Assembly (NCBI GenBank): GCA_003194525.1
Contig: NBIV01000300.1
Coordinates: forward strand, 1 to 64,000
From: Gracilariopsis chorda
Lineage: Eukaryota > Rhodophyta > Florideophyceae > Gracilariales > Gracilariaceae
DNA: 64,000 nucleotides
Direction: 5' to 3'
Each line of letters begins with the position of its first letter. Within the stretch, counting starts at the first letter, position 1. Shown here piece after piece: positions 28,825 through 39,834 of this stretch. Made by a program: the position numbers and the translations under genes. The notes beneath the pieces were generated by a model. It ran no database searches. It had not been told where the DNA came from and worked only from the letters and a program-made list of their open reading frames with translations.

Positions 28825-31519
28825 GATCTCTCAAGATGATTTGAAACTGCTGTATGAAGAGCGGTAAGGCAGTTGTCTTGGTACTGGATCGCATCTGGGT
28901 GCTCACTGCCCTTTGTGACTCGCCTTTTTATAGTGGATCGGACTAGTACGCCTTTGCTGAATATCATCACTGAAAGTGGGGGAAGAGGTGTGCGGAAGAG
29001 AGGGGAACCACTGCAATTCAACTGTTTCAGGAAAATGGTACGTGGAATGAAAAGAGAAATGGAAAGACGGCTCACCGTTCGTGATGCTGACTTCATCAGC
29101 AGAGCTGTCCTTCAAAAGTTGACTTAGACCTTACACAACTGTTCTGTTGGGAATGGACTTTCATCGCTGACTAACTCATACGGGCTAGCATATCGATAAT
29201 TCGCCGCCATTGTTTGAGCGTTTTGAAACCAGGATTGGCGGGAAAAGATGATATTCGCATCAAAAGTGCAGCTAGTTGTTGCCTGAGATTCACAGGGGAG
29301 GTTGAACAGATTCATACAAGGATATAGTGCGAATCTATGTGGACTTGTGTCAGGGTTGGAAAATGCTTAGTACACGCGGCCGAATGAAAGTTCATTGAAC
29401 GACGTATGACAGTGCGTAAAACGAAGATATGATGGGACTCGGAATACAGGATATGGCGAATATCCCAAATGGGCATTAACCACGAACATGTTTCGGGTTT
29501 GTTGTGTATTGCTTGCTTTGAATGGTGGTGAGCCAAGCGAGACAAAGTACAACGGCTGGGCATTGAAGTGAAGATGCAACATGTTCAAGAAGTGACATGC
29601 AGGGCTCACCTGTTGTGAATTGACGTGTTCTTGGAAATGGGATGGAACGGGAGCGGAGGTGTTGATGCGTTGAAGATGGGCACCTAGGCAGCTTCCTGAG
29701 GAACAGAGTGCAAAGAGGCGAATGGTTGATGAAGGCTTGATTTACAAGTGCTGCGAAACAAGCTCACCATGCCTTTCGACGAGTGACGTCGTCTCTTTAG
29801 ACTGAGAAATTGCAAGATGACCGGTGACGTCCGGTCCACAAGGAACGACCGTTTCAAAAATACGAGCTTACGTTTTGGTATCGATGAAATGGCGCAACAT
29901 TGACACCATCCGTGACGGTTGATGTACCACCGGTACCAAATGTTCGAAAAGGGATCTCGCAACATCGCTGCTTGTCGCTCAAGGTATGATGCACTTGTCG
30001 TAGTACGGTGCGAAATTGGGAAGGAACGACATGTAGTCAATGCAAAATCATTGTAAAGTGCACGCGCAGCCTTGTAGCAGAATACGTGGACGGCTCGGGG
30101 CAACAATAACAGGCAATGAACGCATCGGTTGATCCGCGAAGGGTGCGCAGTTGATCTCCACTCACAGAAAAAGCAAGTCTCTGTCACCGAATGAAGACAC
30201 GCGGAAGACACTCACGACGCGCTAAAGAGACGATTGACCTATAGTGGGCGGAGGAACGTGATGATACTCGTGGTGAGCTCCCGCAGTCGCGCAGTGGTGG
30301 GTGGGAACATGTGCTGGGAACGCTACACGTGTTATGTAGCTCTACGTTTCAGAGAGTTACATGCAGCATGTATCGCTGGAAGGATTAATGCGCCCAATCA
30401 GCTCGTCCCATTGAACTGCTCGAGGTGAAGGTGTGTTTTTGCGAGAACGCATCGAAATGCGGCTCTTTTGTTTGCCAGAGCTTTCGATAATGTACGATAC
30501 ACACAGCTCATGCTTTTGCGGCCCTTCAGTAGACTACCCGCGTGTAGTGCCTCTACCCTTGTACGGCAGCAATCCCGTCGGCCGTATCCGTTCACGGACT
30601 CCGTTGACGTATTTCTCCACACTAGGCGCATCCACTGTGGCCAGCCGCGCCAGCCGCCCCTCGCATGTGGCGCGTCATGCTTTGCCGCCGCGGCAATCAC
30701 CTCGCTTCGTGGCCTTCGTTTCTCGGAACACGTTGCCAAGTGCGTAATAGTCTACCGGAAGAGGTAGGTCTACGCCATCACATCGGTGCAACGACAACCG
30801 CCATTGCAATCACGGATGGAGTCGACAGAACCAGTATTCGTCTTACTTGAGACTGCAACAAGTGGCGACGTCACTGCCGTCGTCACATGATGTTGCAAGT
30901 ATGCGGCCCTGTTTCATCATCCGAAGAAAAAAGAATACAGAGCTAACCTGAGGGTTATTGTTGATAACCCCTACCTCACTTTGGTAGAACGCTTTCTAAT
31001 GCTGACTCGCTAGCTTGCCATTCCTCACCACATATGTGATCAATCACATCTGCCCCGAAACTTCATGCCGACTGAAACAGGCATCTCCCTGGCACCCATT
31101 GTTCAGCTGTCCATGTCCGCAAAGCGAAGTCACCACGTGCGAGAGGTTTCAAGCTCGCCTTCTTTGCACACTCACATTCCTCCATGCCTCTCGGTCCAAC
31201 CACCTGATTGTTCTCACCTTAGCTGCCAACAAAGGGAGAGAGGTCCCAGTCTTGGTAAACCTCCCCATATCCAACACACAAACAACCTCACTTAAGACTC
31301 AATTTTTGGCACTCACTAGTGTCTATTCGACCATTATGAGCACCTGTTGGCTGCCAGGCGAGGCAGTGATGCCGCCGCCGGACGGTCCACAAGTGGAACG
31401 GCTGGTCAACAAGACCCCGTTCCACAGTTGGTTCCACAGTTGGCTAACAGTGGCCCGCGTTTTGTCCCTTGCGAAGATGACGACTAGCCAGCAATGCTTT
31501 CCGTTTTCCGTACAAACCA

Positions 31520-31560
31520 AGCTTTACTATCGCAACGAAGTTCGTTGCGATAGTAAGGCT
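31520..31560. repeat. Long palindrome with 20-base arms
   Basis: The arms 31,520-31,539 and 31,541-31,560 are inverted copies with one mismatch and a one-base spacer. The inner 16 bases of each arm (TTACTATCGCAACGAA and its complement) match perfectly. It lies inside the terminal-inverted-repeat element. Confidence 0.85.
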
Positions 31561-31949
31561 TCGTTGAACGAACGTGTACTGATTACTCAGCGGTTCAGGG
31601 GAATCACGCTCCATCGCTGGTGTCTATCTGACCAGCGACCTCATATGAGGTCAATTTTAATTACTCTAGAACTTTATCAAAACCTTAAAACTTTTCCAAA
31701 AACTTTTTCACTTTGATCTTCTCATCATGTCTTCTACGCCGGCAGCGCTGAACCATGTCCACAACACATCACCAACAGTCGTAGCTGTCACATCAAGCAC
31801 TATCGTCAACAACATTCGTACACAATGGCCCCGTCCACAGATCTTATAGTTCAAAGACCACCTGGTTGGCCATGTTTCAAGTTCGAAATTTGAAATGTGG
31901 GGCCATGCGGATCAGATTTCAATTTTTTTTTTTTAATTTTGCGTGCCGT

Positions 31950-31977
31950 TGCGCTGACCTCATATGAGGTCAGCGCA
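31950..31977. repeat. Perfect 28-base palindrome centred on CTCATATGAG
   Basis: The 14-base half TGCGCTGACCTCAT (31,950-31,963) is followed without spacer by its exact reverse complement. The inner 16 bases (GACCTCATATGAGGTC) recur as a perfect palindrome at about 31,638-31,653. Confidence 0.9.
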
Positions 31978-32740
31978 CCGGTCCGATAGACACTCGTGAT
32001 TTCAATCGGGGCAACCGTGGTTACGATAACGGTCCTTCTGACATTGATCTTAAATTTTTAGTCACATCTCAAGCATTCCTGTGTTGCGGTTGATTGGCAA
32101 ACCCTTTACAGATACATTCAACCAGCGTATGGGATAAGATAGTCTGACTTTGGTAGAATGGAAAGCTAACTTGGAAACGCCTCACCTCCGATGCAGAGAG
32201 AAGTTGCGTGCATTTCGCACAGTTGTTATTGGAGATCGATGTCTCACCATTTCATGAACCTATCAACTTCGAAGCCCCAGGCTAATGCACGTTAACATGA
32301 CAAGCACCAAAGAGCACCCCCAAAACGTGTCTCACCACGTGGTGCGACACCTTAAGAACGAGAGATGTTCTGTGAAGACCACCACCATAGCCTGGATCAT
32401 AATCAAGTCCATGCGCTGCGAATTCCTGTGGCATGTCTGATCCGCTCTGAATCATTCCTGAGCGAGTTCACCTGATTGGAATATCCCTTCCCCACCAGCT
32501 CACCCCCAAAATCCTGCGAAAACCGCATATCACTTCCCCGTTTGCCGTGTCTTTGGAGCATGACAGGCAAATGTGTGCACACACAAGCACGCTTCCCCGC
32601 TGAACGCTATCGCCTCTTTACAGTACTCCCGTCATCATGTGGATGAGTCCACCACGTAGATCATGAGCTGCACCAAGATAGTAGACACAGGAGAAAATGT
32701 CCAATCTTGGGAGCAAACTGCATCATTTGCAAAGTTATCT

Positions 32741-32828
32741 AGAAGGCTACTGTCGTGATTAGGTGCTTCTGTTTTCCGATATTCGCAGTCCCAAAAACAA
32801 ACGAGCGCTTACCAATCGGTAGCCTTCT
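32741..32828. repeat. Short foldback repeat with AGAAGGCTAC ends
   Basis: AGAAGGCTACTG (32,741-32,752) and CGGTAGCCTTCT (32,817-32,828) match as inverted repeats at 11 of 12 positions. The right side continues AACCCTTTA, also found next to the similar foldback at 34,352-34,403. The two lie on opposite sides of the RsmH gene. Confidence 0.65.
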
Positions 32829-33163
32829 AACCCTTTACCCCTGTACTCTGCACCCTTCTCGAAACACAGCTTTCAACATGCAAGTCGGAAGACTCACCGC
32901 TGTCCCGATGTGAGAGTGACGCACTCTCGACATGACCACACGCGACCAAGCTTCAAATACTCCGCTCCAGGTCTGCGACATACACTAACCTTGTGTGCCC
33001 TTGGTATAAATATACCTATATCGCAAAGTTTCAAGATGAAAGTCACCATGCTCATACATCACCATACAAAAGCCAAACTGCTGATGCCGAATGTCATGCA
33101 CCTCTTCTAAAAAACAAACACGTTCACCCATATCCTGGGAACTGATGTTTGCAATGAACAGGC

Positions 33164-34219
33164 TCATCGCTCACGATACTTATTAATCTTTCCAGATATT
33201 GGAACTTGGCCTGGTTCCAACTTTTCAACCACTCTAAGCTTCGCACTCCGAGCCCTTGGATTCTTTTCACACTCCTCTTCTGCAGCCACCACAGGTTTCT
33301 TTGTAAGTAATTTCACTCCACCAACGCGCTCCGCAGCCATCCGAAACACGCGCTTCGCAATACGATCTTCTAAGGAGTGGAACGATATCACAGCAATCGT
33401 TGCATGCGGTGCAGCCATTTCAATAGCTTCCAACAATCCCTCTTCCAAAGCGGCAAGCTCATCATTAGTGGCTATGCGCAGCGCTTGAAACACCTGCGTA
33501 GCTGGGTGGATTCCCTTTTTCCTCCATCCCTTCACTCTTTCAACGAGTGTTGCAAGCTGCTTGGTGCTCTCGATAGGCCTCCTCTCGCGTTCGTTTACCA
33601 GCACACGGGCGATTTTACGGGATTGACGCTCTTCGCCGAGCGTCCAGAACAGCTCGGCTAGTTCGCGTTCAGAGGCGGTATCAAGTATGTCGCGTGCTGA
33701 CATTCCTGTGCAGGACATGCGCATGTCGATCGGACCGTCGTGAGTGAAACTGAACCCGCGTTCCGCTTGGTCAAGCTGCATGGAAGAGGTACCGATATCC
33801 ATCAACACGGCGTTCACTTCTGGCACTTTCAACTCGTCAAGTACTGCCCGCATGTCTCGAAAGTCCGCGCGTGCGTAGCGGACATTGTCGAAAGGGCGCA
33901 GTGCAGAACGCGCAATGGAAAGTGCGTTGGGGTCTTTGTCAAGGGCCACATACTGAGTTATACGCTTATGGCGCAAAAGATGGGATGCGTGTCCGCCAGC
34001 GCCAATCGTGCAGTCAAGGAAGGTGTCGATGCCGTCTGGAAAGAAAGAACTGAGCTCGGCGAGTAAGACCGGAATATGAGGAAGACGGACGGTGGCTTGT
34101 TCGGCGGACGCAAAGCTGGCAGTGGCTGTGGTTCCGCTTCTGGCCGGACGAAAACCGAGACTGGGGAGACGTCGCGCTGAGCTTCGTGGCGCCAATGCGT
34201 GTGCGAAAGCTATTGCCAT
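33164..34219 (-). CDS. rsmH: 16S rRNA (cytosine(1402)-N4)-methyltransferase, probably plastid
   Basis: RsmH (MraW) methylates N4 of C1402 in the decoding centre of bacterial-type 16S rRNA, using S-adenosylmethionine. The 351-residue product starts with about 45 residues rich in Ala, Ser and Arg (MAIAFAHALAPRSSARRLPS), which fits a plastid transit peptide. The catalytic domain starts at HIPVLLAEL (residue 48). The SAM-binding motif is DCTIGAGGHASHLL (residues 69-82), then VALDKDPNAL. The family marks LMDIGTSSMQLDQAERGFSF, ATQVFQALRIATNDEL, VISFHSLEDRIAKRVF and the C-terminal NPRARSAKLRVVEKL are all present, so the enzyme looks whole. In plants a homologue modifies chloroplast rRNA; the same role is inferred here. 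It is single-exon with no linked functional partner. Confidence 0.95.
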   Translation of the reverse strand: MAIAFAHALAPRSSARRLPSLGFRPARSGTTATASFASAEQATVRLPHIPVLLAELSSFFPDGIDTFLDCTIGAGGHASHLLRHKRITQYVALDKDPNALSIARSALRPFDNVRYARADFRDMRAVLDELKVPEVNAVLMDIGTSSMQLDQAERGFSFTHDGPIDMRMSCTGMSARDILDTASERELAELFWTLGEERQSRKIARVLVNERERRPIESTKQLATLVERVKGWRKKGIHPATQVFQALRIATNDELAALEEGLLEAIEMAAPHATIAVISFHSLEDRIAKRVFRMAAERVGGVKLLTKKPVVAAEEECEKNPRARSAKLRVVEKLEPGQVPISGKINKYRER

Positions 34220-35948
34220 CTTGACGCAGTTCGGACTTGCGGTGGACCGCGCGGGGAGCGACGTGGTATATACAGATCGTGATGCGTGAAAGATGTGTTG
34301 TATCTACCAAGGGTAGCTTAGCTACCTTTACCTACCGGTCCTGAAATACCGTTGGTAGCCTTCTGTATAATATAACTGTAAAGGGTTATTAGAAGGCTAC
34401 CAAGCGCAGAACCTGTACAGCACAGTCCTGTTCGCCCAGCCCGAGGTCGACCCCAGGGAAAGTATTCTCTGCCTTGCAATCTCGACTTCTCCTTTGATTG
34501 CCCTCCGCAGCTTCCCTGAGCGCATAATTCCCACCTCCCTTTGTTCGTATAGAACTAACCCTGCTGACGGCATAGTGATGCTACATTCCATCTTGTATGG
34601 CGTAGAAGCCGCACACAAAAAGCATTATTCTACTATTTGTTGTATGGACAAAATCGACGGACTTTGCATGTAATGTAGTGATGTTAACCTTTTGCCCCTG
34701 GAAAGCTACCCCTGTACATGTGATGGAAGAAAAAGAATAAGGTTGTCGTCAATGAAAAGGGACACTGAAGGGCAGTCATGATTTCATCGCATTATGTCTT
34801 GAGCTTTCCGCCTCTCCTCCGAATATGGCCGAGTGAAGTTCTCGGCCGCTGTGCGCGACATCCACTGTGTCCGACGAAGACACAGATGTAAGCGTCTTCC
34901 TCAACGGCATCTGTATTAAGTGTGGGAGTTCTGATTCGTGCCATGTAGTTGGCAAGTGCCACCGAGTGCTTCATCGAAGAAGCCGAAACATTATGACATG
35001 ACACTAAACTTCATACTTCAGTGTGAACACGGAAAACCAGTTCCGCGATTGTGTAGTGTCTGTGAACGACATGGTGCAAATGTAGCATGCGATGCGACGT
35101 GCACCAGCATATTCCCATTCCAAGGGTAACTTGAGTTTCTTTCGGTCCCGCAGCTCAGTGCAACAAATGTTTCTTTTCTCATCGCCGTGTGTTCAGCGGT
35201 AAGCCTTTTTCCTTTCCTGCTTTGTTTTTTCAGACTCTTTGTCTTCGCATGCGTTATCAATGAATCCAACGTTGCCACGTCACACGGGCATACGAAATAT
35301 CTGAGTAACTCATCATAGTCAGATCAGAGGCCTGATTTCCGGCTAACTTGGTAATGTTGGATTTGTTGCGACAAATTCAGTCGCTAAACCTAAATTGCAA
35401 CCAAAACCATTATCCTGATTTACAAACCCCTTGTAATGCGCTTGGCCACTCTTGCCTTGCAGGCGACAGTGATATTGAATATCTTTCACAACTCATCACA
35501 AAAAGAGTAGGATACACAACTTCAGTACCGTTGCTTTGTGGTACTACCAGAGATAACTAAGGGTGAAAGGGTTAGCAATTAGCAATCCTAACCCCTAACG
35601 GTTGCTGTGCAAAGCGAGCTCTCACGTGGCCGTTTCGACAGTTTTTGGCACTGTATCCTTTTTGTTGTTGACAAAAACCTTAAACAGAAAAGGTATCGCT
35701 ACGCACCAATGGGATGACTCAGCCTCTCATGCTCGTCTCCCACGAAAGAAAGACGGACCGAATGCGATTGTCTGCTTATATATTCACAAGCTTGTGACTA
35801 CTTTACTTAGTGCCGACTGCAGCAGCGAGAAATTCTTGCTTTCGGCACAGAAGCTGAACAACTTATTCGTATTTGTTGACAGGCAGCTTTGAACTTGTGA
35901 ACTGCGCCCAAACCAAACTGCTTCACTATTGCAATCACCTGGGAATCT
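34220..35948. other. Intergenic region upstream of RsmH and of the 819-residue gene
   Basis: This divergent region should contain both promoters. It holds a perfect foldback at 34,352-34,403 (listed separately) and a short GGGTTAG...CTAACCC hairpin near 35,571-35,597. Short open frames (up to 96 codons) look random. No RNA gene is recognised. Confidence 0.4.
34352..34403. repeat. 52-base foldback with perfect 13-base ends
   Basis: TTGGTAGCCTTCT (34,352-34,364) and AGAAGGCTACCAA (34,391-34,403) are exact inverted copies around a 26-base AT-rich centre. A diverged half-site (AGAAGGCTGCAAGCG) is found near 39,029. Confidence 0.8.
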
Positions 35949-38408
35949 ATGGAGCACTACTATACTGACGCTGAGTGGGAAAGGGTCAAGCTCTATGACC
36001 GATGGTATGAGTTTGTCTTAAAATTGCTAAGAGGTGACATAAAAGTCGGGTCCAGGACACCACTTCGAAACATTCCTGCTTTCTTGACACTCGATGTACT
36101 CCAAGGTGGCTTTGCTAGTGGCCGACTGGCAGCCGGGGGTCCCCTTTTGCCTTTCGAGATTGACATTGTGGAGAACATGTGCATTGGGGCACCAGGCGGA
36201 AGCTCTTATGAAGGAAAGGTGAAAGACCTCAGAAAGGCTTTGAATCAATACCATTTATCCCCAGATGGTTTGAGAAGGCTTCATACTATGCTGCGTGAAG
36301 GCCTCTACAGAGTTGTTTATCCGGAAGAAAGTGCACTTCTTGTCATTGTGTGGATGCTAGAACGGGGAGAAATTGAATCTGCGAAAGGATTGGTTTCGAC
36401 CATTGCGCCGTACTTTGGAGAGGTGCGGTTCTATCCTCAGCCGTGCAGCACCCCTGTGTCTCTGGATCTTAAGTGCAGTATATTGACGGTTTGTGCATTC
36501 AAGAGGGGTGTATCTGAGATGCGGGTGTCAAAGGGAAGTTTATCGTATGCTATAAACAAGCTAATCGTTGAAGACCTGGCTCCCGCGTACGACGGACTAA
36601 TTTCCCTTGTACTGTCTACATGCAAGCCCAGAAGCACTAATCTATTGCCGTTTAACGGTCGCCCGACAAGTCAAATGGTTGCAGCTTTCAAGGATCTGTC
36701 AAGACGATTTGAAAACATCCAACGAGTTTACGACTCTTTTCATCTTCTGGCTCATCGTCCTCGCAAACAAATCAAGCAACTAGGAGAGTCCCGTTACTGC
36801 GGAATCATGTTGAAGACCGCCAGGTTATTCTTCGAATCTAAGTCCCGCCCTCACAGTAAGAGCGCATCAAGATCTATCCAACATATTCTTCTTCAGATTC
36901 GAGAGGAGTCAAAGCGCGGACTTCCAAGTGATGATTATATCTATAGGGGAGCATCATTAGAAAATCTCCCAGCCAAACTGAAAGAGTTTAGGCTACGACA
37001 ACGAAGAACTACAGAAGCAGATCACCAACTTGTTTCACATGACTGGAAGAAGCTTTCAATTGCTCGTGTAGACAAAATGAGTTCAGACGAGAATGCTGGG
37101 CTTGACATAATCCAGCCGTTGTTGGTACCGGTATCACGCTTAGAAGAACAAGAGTATGGAGTCAAGAAAGGCACACCTCTTTTGCCTGTTTTGTCTCGGA
37201 TGGTGCAGATGCTGAAGAGAGGCACACTGGAGGAACTGTTTGAAAGAAAACTCATTCCCTCTATGGAAGTGCTGGCCTCTCTTGTCGATGGGATGCTTGG
37301 AGCGGCAGAGGCCCAGTGGCAAGGGAATACCGATTTTAGGCGTCTGTATGCATCTACTTTGAGCGCCTTCCGTCATCGTAGGTCTTTGCTTTTGCTTAAT
37401 TACGAGTCGCAAGTTGGTTTTCATGAACTACCGTGGACACATCGTCTCGCAGAAGTGCGGCTCGAGAGCTCTGGACCATCTCATCGAGAAGTATCAAAGC
37501 TGTTGTGCAAATTAATCCGAACATGCATATCCAGATGGCCTCATGTAATCATTCCGAACAAGATCTTGAGCGCGTTGGATCACGTTGCTAAAAATAGTTC
37601 AGACGAGTCAGACAGGAAGCGATGGATTGGCCTCACCCCGGAATTAGCAGCGGATATCTTCATGAATGGATTTGTTCCAAAATGGTGCCGACATACACTT
37701 GTTGCGAAAGACAAGCTGAATGGGTCATTGTACGACAAGTATTACAGTCCTCGAAGTGGCAATAGTGTTTGGAGTAGCATATCGTTTGGCACTGGGACAA
37801 GAGAAGAGTTGGATATTGGTCTTTCCCAAATCACTTTGTTATGTCAAAGACGGGCATCAAAACGCAAGCTGAGCAATTACGTAGCCAAGAACGGTGGCGT
37901 GATTGAAGAAGCGATGATTCTCACTGGGCACAACTACCCATACCTTCTGGAGGTATTGAAGTATTGTGGAGAGGCATTTAACAGTGAGGAAACACTTGAG
38001 ATATGCGTAAGGTGTTTCAAGAGTCTGAAGCTGATGCTCAACCCCGCGTTGCGTGAAGACACGCCGTGCCAGGCGCGCCTGCAAATATCGAAGAATGCAG
38101 CATACGGTTGGAGGCAGATGGTTATCTTGTTGTCGATTATGGATAGTCAGGATGTTGACACATTCTTTTCGCGAACGTTAAGCCGCTCGGAAGCTATTGG
38201 CGGTTGCACATTACAGCGGTCTTTGGTGGATCTGAGAGCTGTATGGAAGGGAATCAAAAAGGGAATTTACACGCCACGAACATGGAAGCCGCTTTATGGA
38301 TGGCAGAGTACTGGACATGGTCTCTGGGATAAATCATGGTGCGAACGAATTAAAGCGAAGGAAGAAGTTCTGCATGAGGACAAGAGGAGGTCTATTGATT
38401 CTGAATGA
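35949..38408 (+). CDS. Unrecognised 819-residue protein
   Basis: A single uninterrupted frame of 819 codons starts with ATG at 35,949; such length argues for a real gene. I do not recognise a family. No signal peptide or transmembrane segment stands out. The N-terminal part has a motif-like stretch (RTPLRNIPAFLTLDVLQGGF, then ASGRLAAGGPLLPFEID). The middle is basic (residues about 260-370, with RHRR-like clusters), and the C-terminal third is mixed alpha-helical with several Trp (TWKPLYGWQSTGHGLWDKSW). Codon use looks like that of the neighbouring host genes. Neighbours are RsmH (divergent, 1.7 kb away) and element D downstream. No function is proposed. Confidence 0.75.
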   Translation: MEHYYTDAEWERVKLYDRWYEFVLKLLRGDIKVGSRTPLRNIPAFLTLDVLQGGFASGRLAAGGPLLPFEIDIVENMCIGAPGGSSYEGKVKDLRKALNQYHLSPDGLRRLHTMLREGLYRVVYPEESALLVIVWMLERGEIESAKGLVSTIAPYFGEVRFYPQPCSTPVSLDLKCSILTVCAFKRGVSEMRVSKGSLSYAINKLIVEDLAPAYDGLISLVLSTCKPRSTNLLPFNGRPTSQMVAAFKDLSRRFENIQRVYDSFHLLAHRPRKQIKQLGESRYCGIMLKTARLFFESKSRPHSKSASRSIQHILLQIREESKRGLPSDDYIYRGASLENLPAKLKEFRLRQRRTTEADHQLVSHDWKKLSIARVDKMSSDENAGLDIIQPLLVPVSRLEEQEYGVKKGTPLLPVLSRMVQMLKRGTLEELFERKLIPSMEVLASLVDGMLGAAEAQWQGNTDFRRLYASTLSAFRHRRSLLLLNYESQVGFHELPWTHRLAEVRLESSGPSHREVSKLLCKLIRTCISRWPHVIIPNKILSALDHVAKNSSDESDRKRWIGLTPELAADIFMNGFVPKWCRHTLVAKDKLNGSLYDKYYSPRSGNSVWSSISFGTGTREELDIGLSQITLLCQRRASKRKLSNYVAKNGGVIEEAMILTGHNYPYLLEVLKYCGEAFNSEETLEICVRCFKSLKLMLNPALREDTPCQARLQISKNAAYGWRQMVILLSIMDSQDVDTFFSRTLSRSEAIGGCTLQRSLVDLRAVWKGIKKGIYTPRTWKPLYGWQSTGHGLWDKSWCERIKAKEEVLHEDKRRSIDSE

Positions 38409-39446
38409 GAAGCTCGGGGGGAGCTTGGGGTCAGGGATTGTCCGCAGATGCGAGAGTTTGAATTCAATGTGCATGTACTAAAGAAGATATGCGCAGACTC
38501 GAATGAGAATCACATTTGTCCGAACTTTCGCAACAATTCCTATGCTTGTAATCATACATTCAAAAATGTGACTGAGGGTGTGTGTGTTTATAGAATTGGG
38601 TCATTCTGAATATAACATATTATGAGCTCGGGTCCCTAATTCCAGGACTGCTGTAGGGGTTCTAGTGAAAAGAACGCCTCTCTCTACCTGTACTGGAGAT
38701 GAACCAGTTACGTTTTTGGCCATATTCTTACTATTGATTCGACGTCAAGACCCTGCCTCTCTAGAGAACGTTGAAGTTTTCTACGTCGAGATGTGGCTCT
38801 TCGGCGGCATCTAAGAAAGAAATGGTCTACACTATTTTGTGTGTTAAGCTGACATCCAAGCGATAAGAAACATTTCCTACTGTGGATGTGACGGCGTTTT
38901 GACGAGGCGTTGAAAACACAATCTCGGACATGTGGAGTTCGTTTGCAGTGTCATGGTTGGCTTCGCGAAATGTAAGTTCCCGTCGTACCTGGTGATACGA
39001 GGAACGTGTTGAAAACCCTCGCATGTAGAAGGCTGCAAGCGATTGCTAGGATTGCTAACCCTTGTACTCTCCTACCTCCATGTCAGTCATTCGCCCATTC
39101 TCTTGCCCTAGGTGGAAAAGGCGGGGAGGTGGTGGAGTCCCTATGAGATTCGATCTGTTGCTTATCGCGGAGCGCACGTTCGCAGTCCTATCTGTGGCAA
39201 GTTGTGCGGGAACAAAAGCGGTTCCCCTCTGCCTTTCAGATCTTCTTTGCCTTCCTTGCAGAGTGTTTTAATTACTTCCTTACAGTACCTAACATTGTGC
39301 ATTACGCTGCACCGCAGCTTGCGTGCACCCACTCCGAACGAGGGTGGACGGCCGTAATCGCACGCGAGCACCGCGTCCGGCGCGTGCATCATTCTTCATA
39401 CGCAATAGCGCGATCTCGGGACTCATAGCTAGATAAGAAGCCGTCG
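38409..39446. other. Gene-poor stretch before element D
   Basis: This is 3' flank of the 819-residue gene. No frame longer than 82 codons and no recognisable product. A half copy of the AGAAGGCT foldback end occurs near 39,029, followed by GATTGCTAACCCTTGTACTC, which recalls the motif near 32,820. Confidence 0.4.
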
Positions 39447-39706
39447 TGTTTCTTAGGTGCACACGAGTCGGTCGGATATGTTTTTTTATTTGCACCTTTT
39501 TTATTGGGCGCTGCCCAGCTTCCAGCATGGAAGCTGATCATAGCGCCCGCATAAATGCGCACCTCTTACGCTTGCGGCTTCACCGCTCGAAAGAAAGGGA
39601 AGCAAGCACCTTGCACACCCGAAAACTCGGTGGCTTCTTTGTCCGCATTGCCTCCATCTTTCGCTTAACAACGCGCACCCCCGACGTCCTCTTTTCTTGC
39701 GCAACA
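39447..39706 (+). repeat. 5' LTR of element D (about 260 bp)
   Basis: It ends TTGCGCAACA immediately before the primer site TGGTACTCTCGAG. The start is placed at TGTTTCTTAGG by comparison with the 3' copy and may be off by several bases. It is much shorter than the LTRs of A, B, C and F. Confidence 0.8.
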
Positions 39707-39723
39707 TGGTACTCTCGAGTAGG
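39707..39723 (+). other. Primer binding site candidate of element D
   Basis: TGGTACTCTCGAGTAGG starts directly at the LTR end. TGG would pair with a tRNA 3' CCA. The site differs from the TGGTCTCCC site of A, E and F, which supports a separate lineage. Confidence 0.65.
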
Positions 39724-39834
39724 GATAATGCTCCAAATAGGATGGCCAGTAAACTAATTTTTGACGGTGAAAGCGTTGATGTTTTAAAGTTCTTTTTCTA
39801 CTTCTAGAATGTGTGATGAGAGTTAAGCCTGAAA

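Larger units (their letters stand above)
31314..31998. mobile_element. Terminal-inverted-repeat element (MITE-like), about 685 bp
   Basis: The left end CACTAGTGTCTATTCGACC (31,314-31,332) and the right end GGTCCGATAGACACTCGTG (31,980-31,998) match as inverted repeats at 17 of 19 positions. A third copy of the end (GGTGTCTATCTGACC) lies inside at about 31,620, and both it and the right end lead into a CTCATATGAG palindrome. So a shorter 380-base element (about 31,619-31,998) is an equally good reading. No transposase is present and no clear target duplication was seen. The superfamily is not assigned. Confidence 0.6.
28825..33163. other. 4.3 kb gene-poor region
   Basis: No protein-coding gene can be supported. 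The longest frame (minus, 29,684-30,211, 175 codons) starts with GTG and resembles nothing known. Between 29.0 and 30.3 kb the minus strand has several donor-like sequences (GTGAGC three times, GTAAGC, GTGAGT), which could mark an unrecognised spliced transcript upstream of the amylase. From 31.3 to 32.0 kb there is a terminal-inverted-repeat element with palindromes. Short foldbacks follow. 32.0-33.16 kb otherwise shows nothing I can name. Confidence 0.45.

Noticed and set aside
29684-30211. 175-codon minus-strand frame
   Set aside because: It starts with GTG, matches no family and shows no protein-like periodicity.
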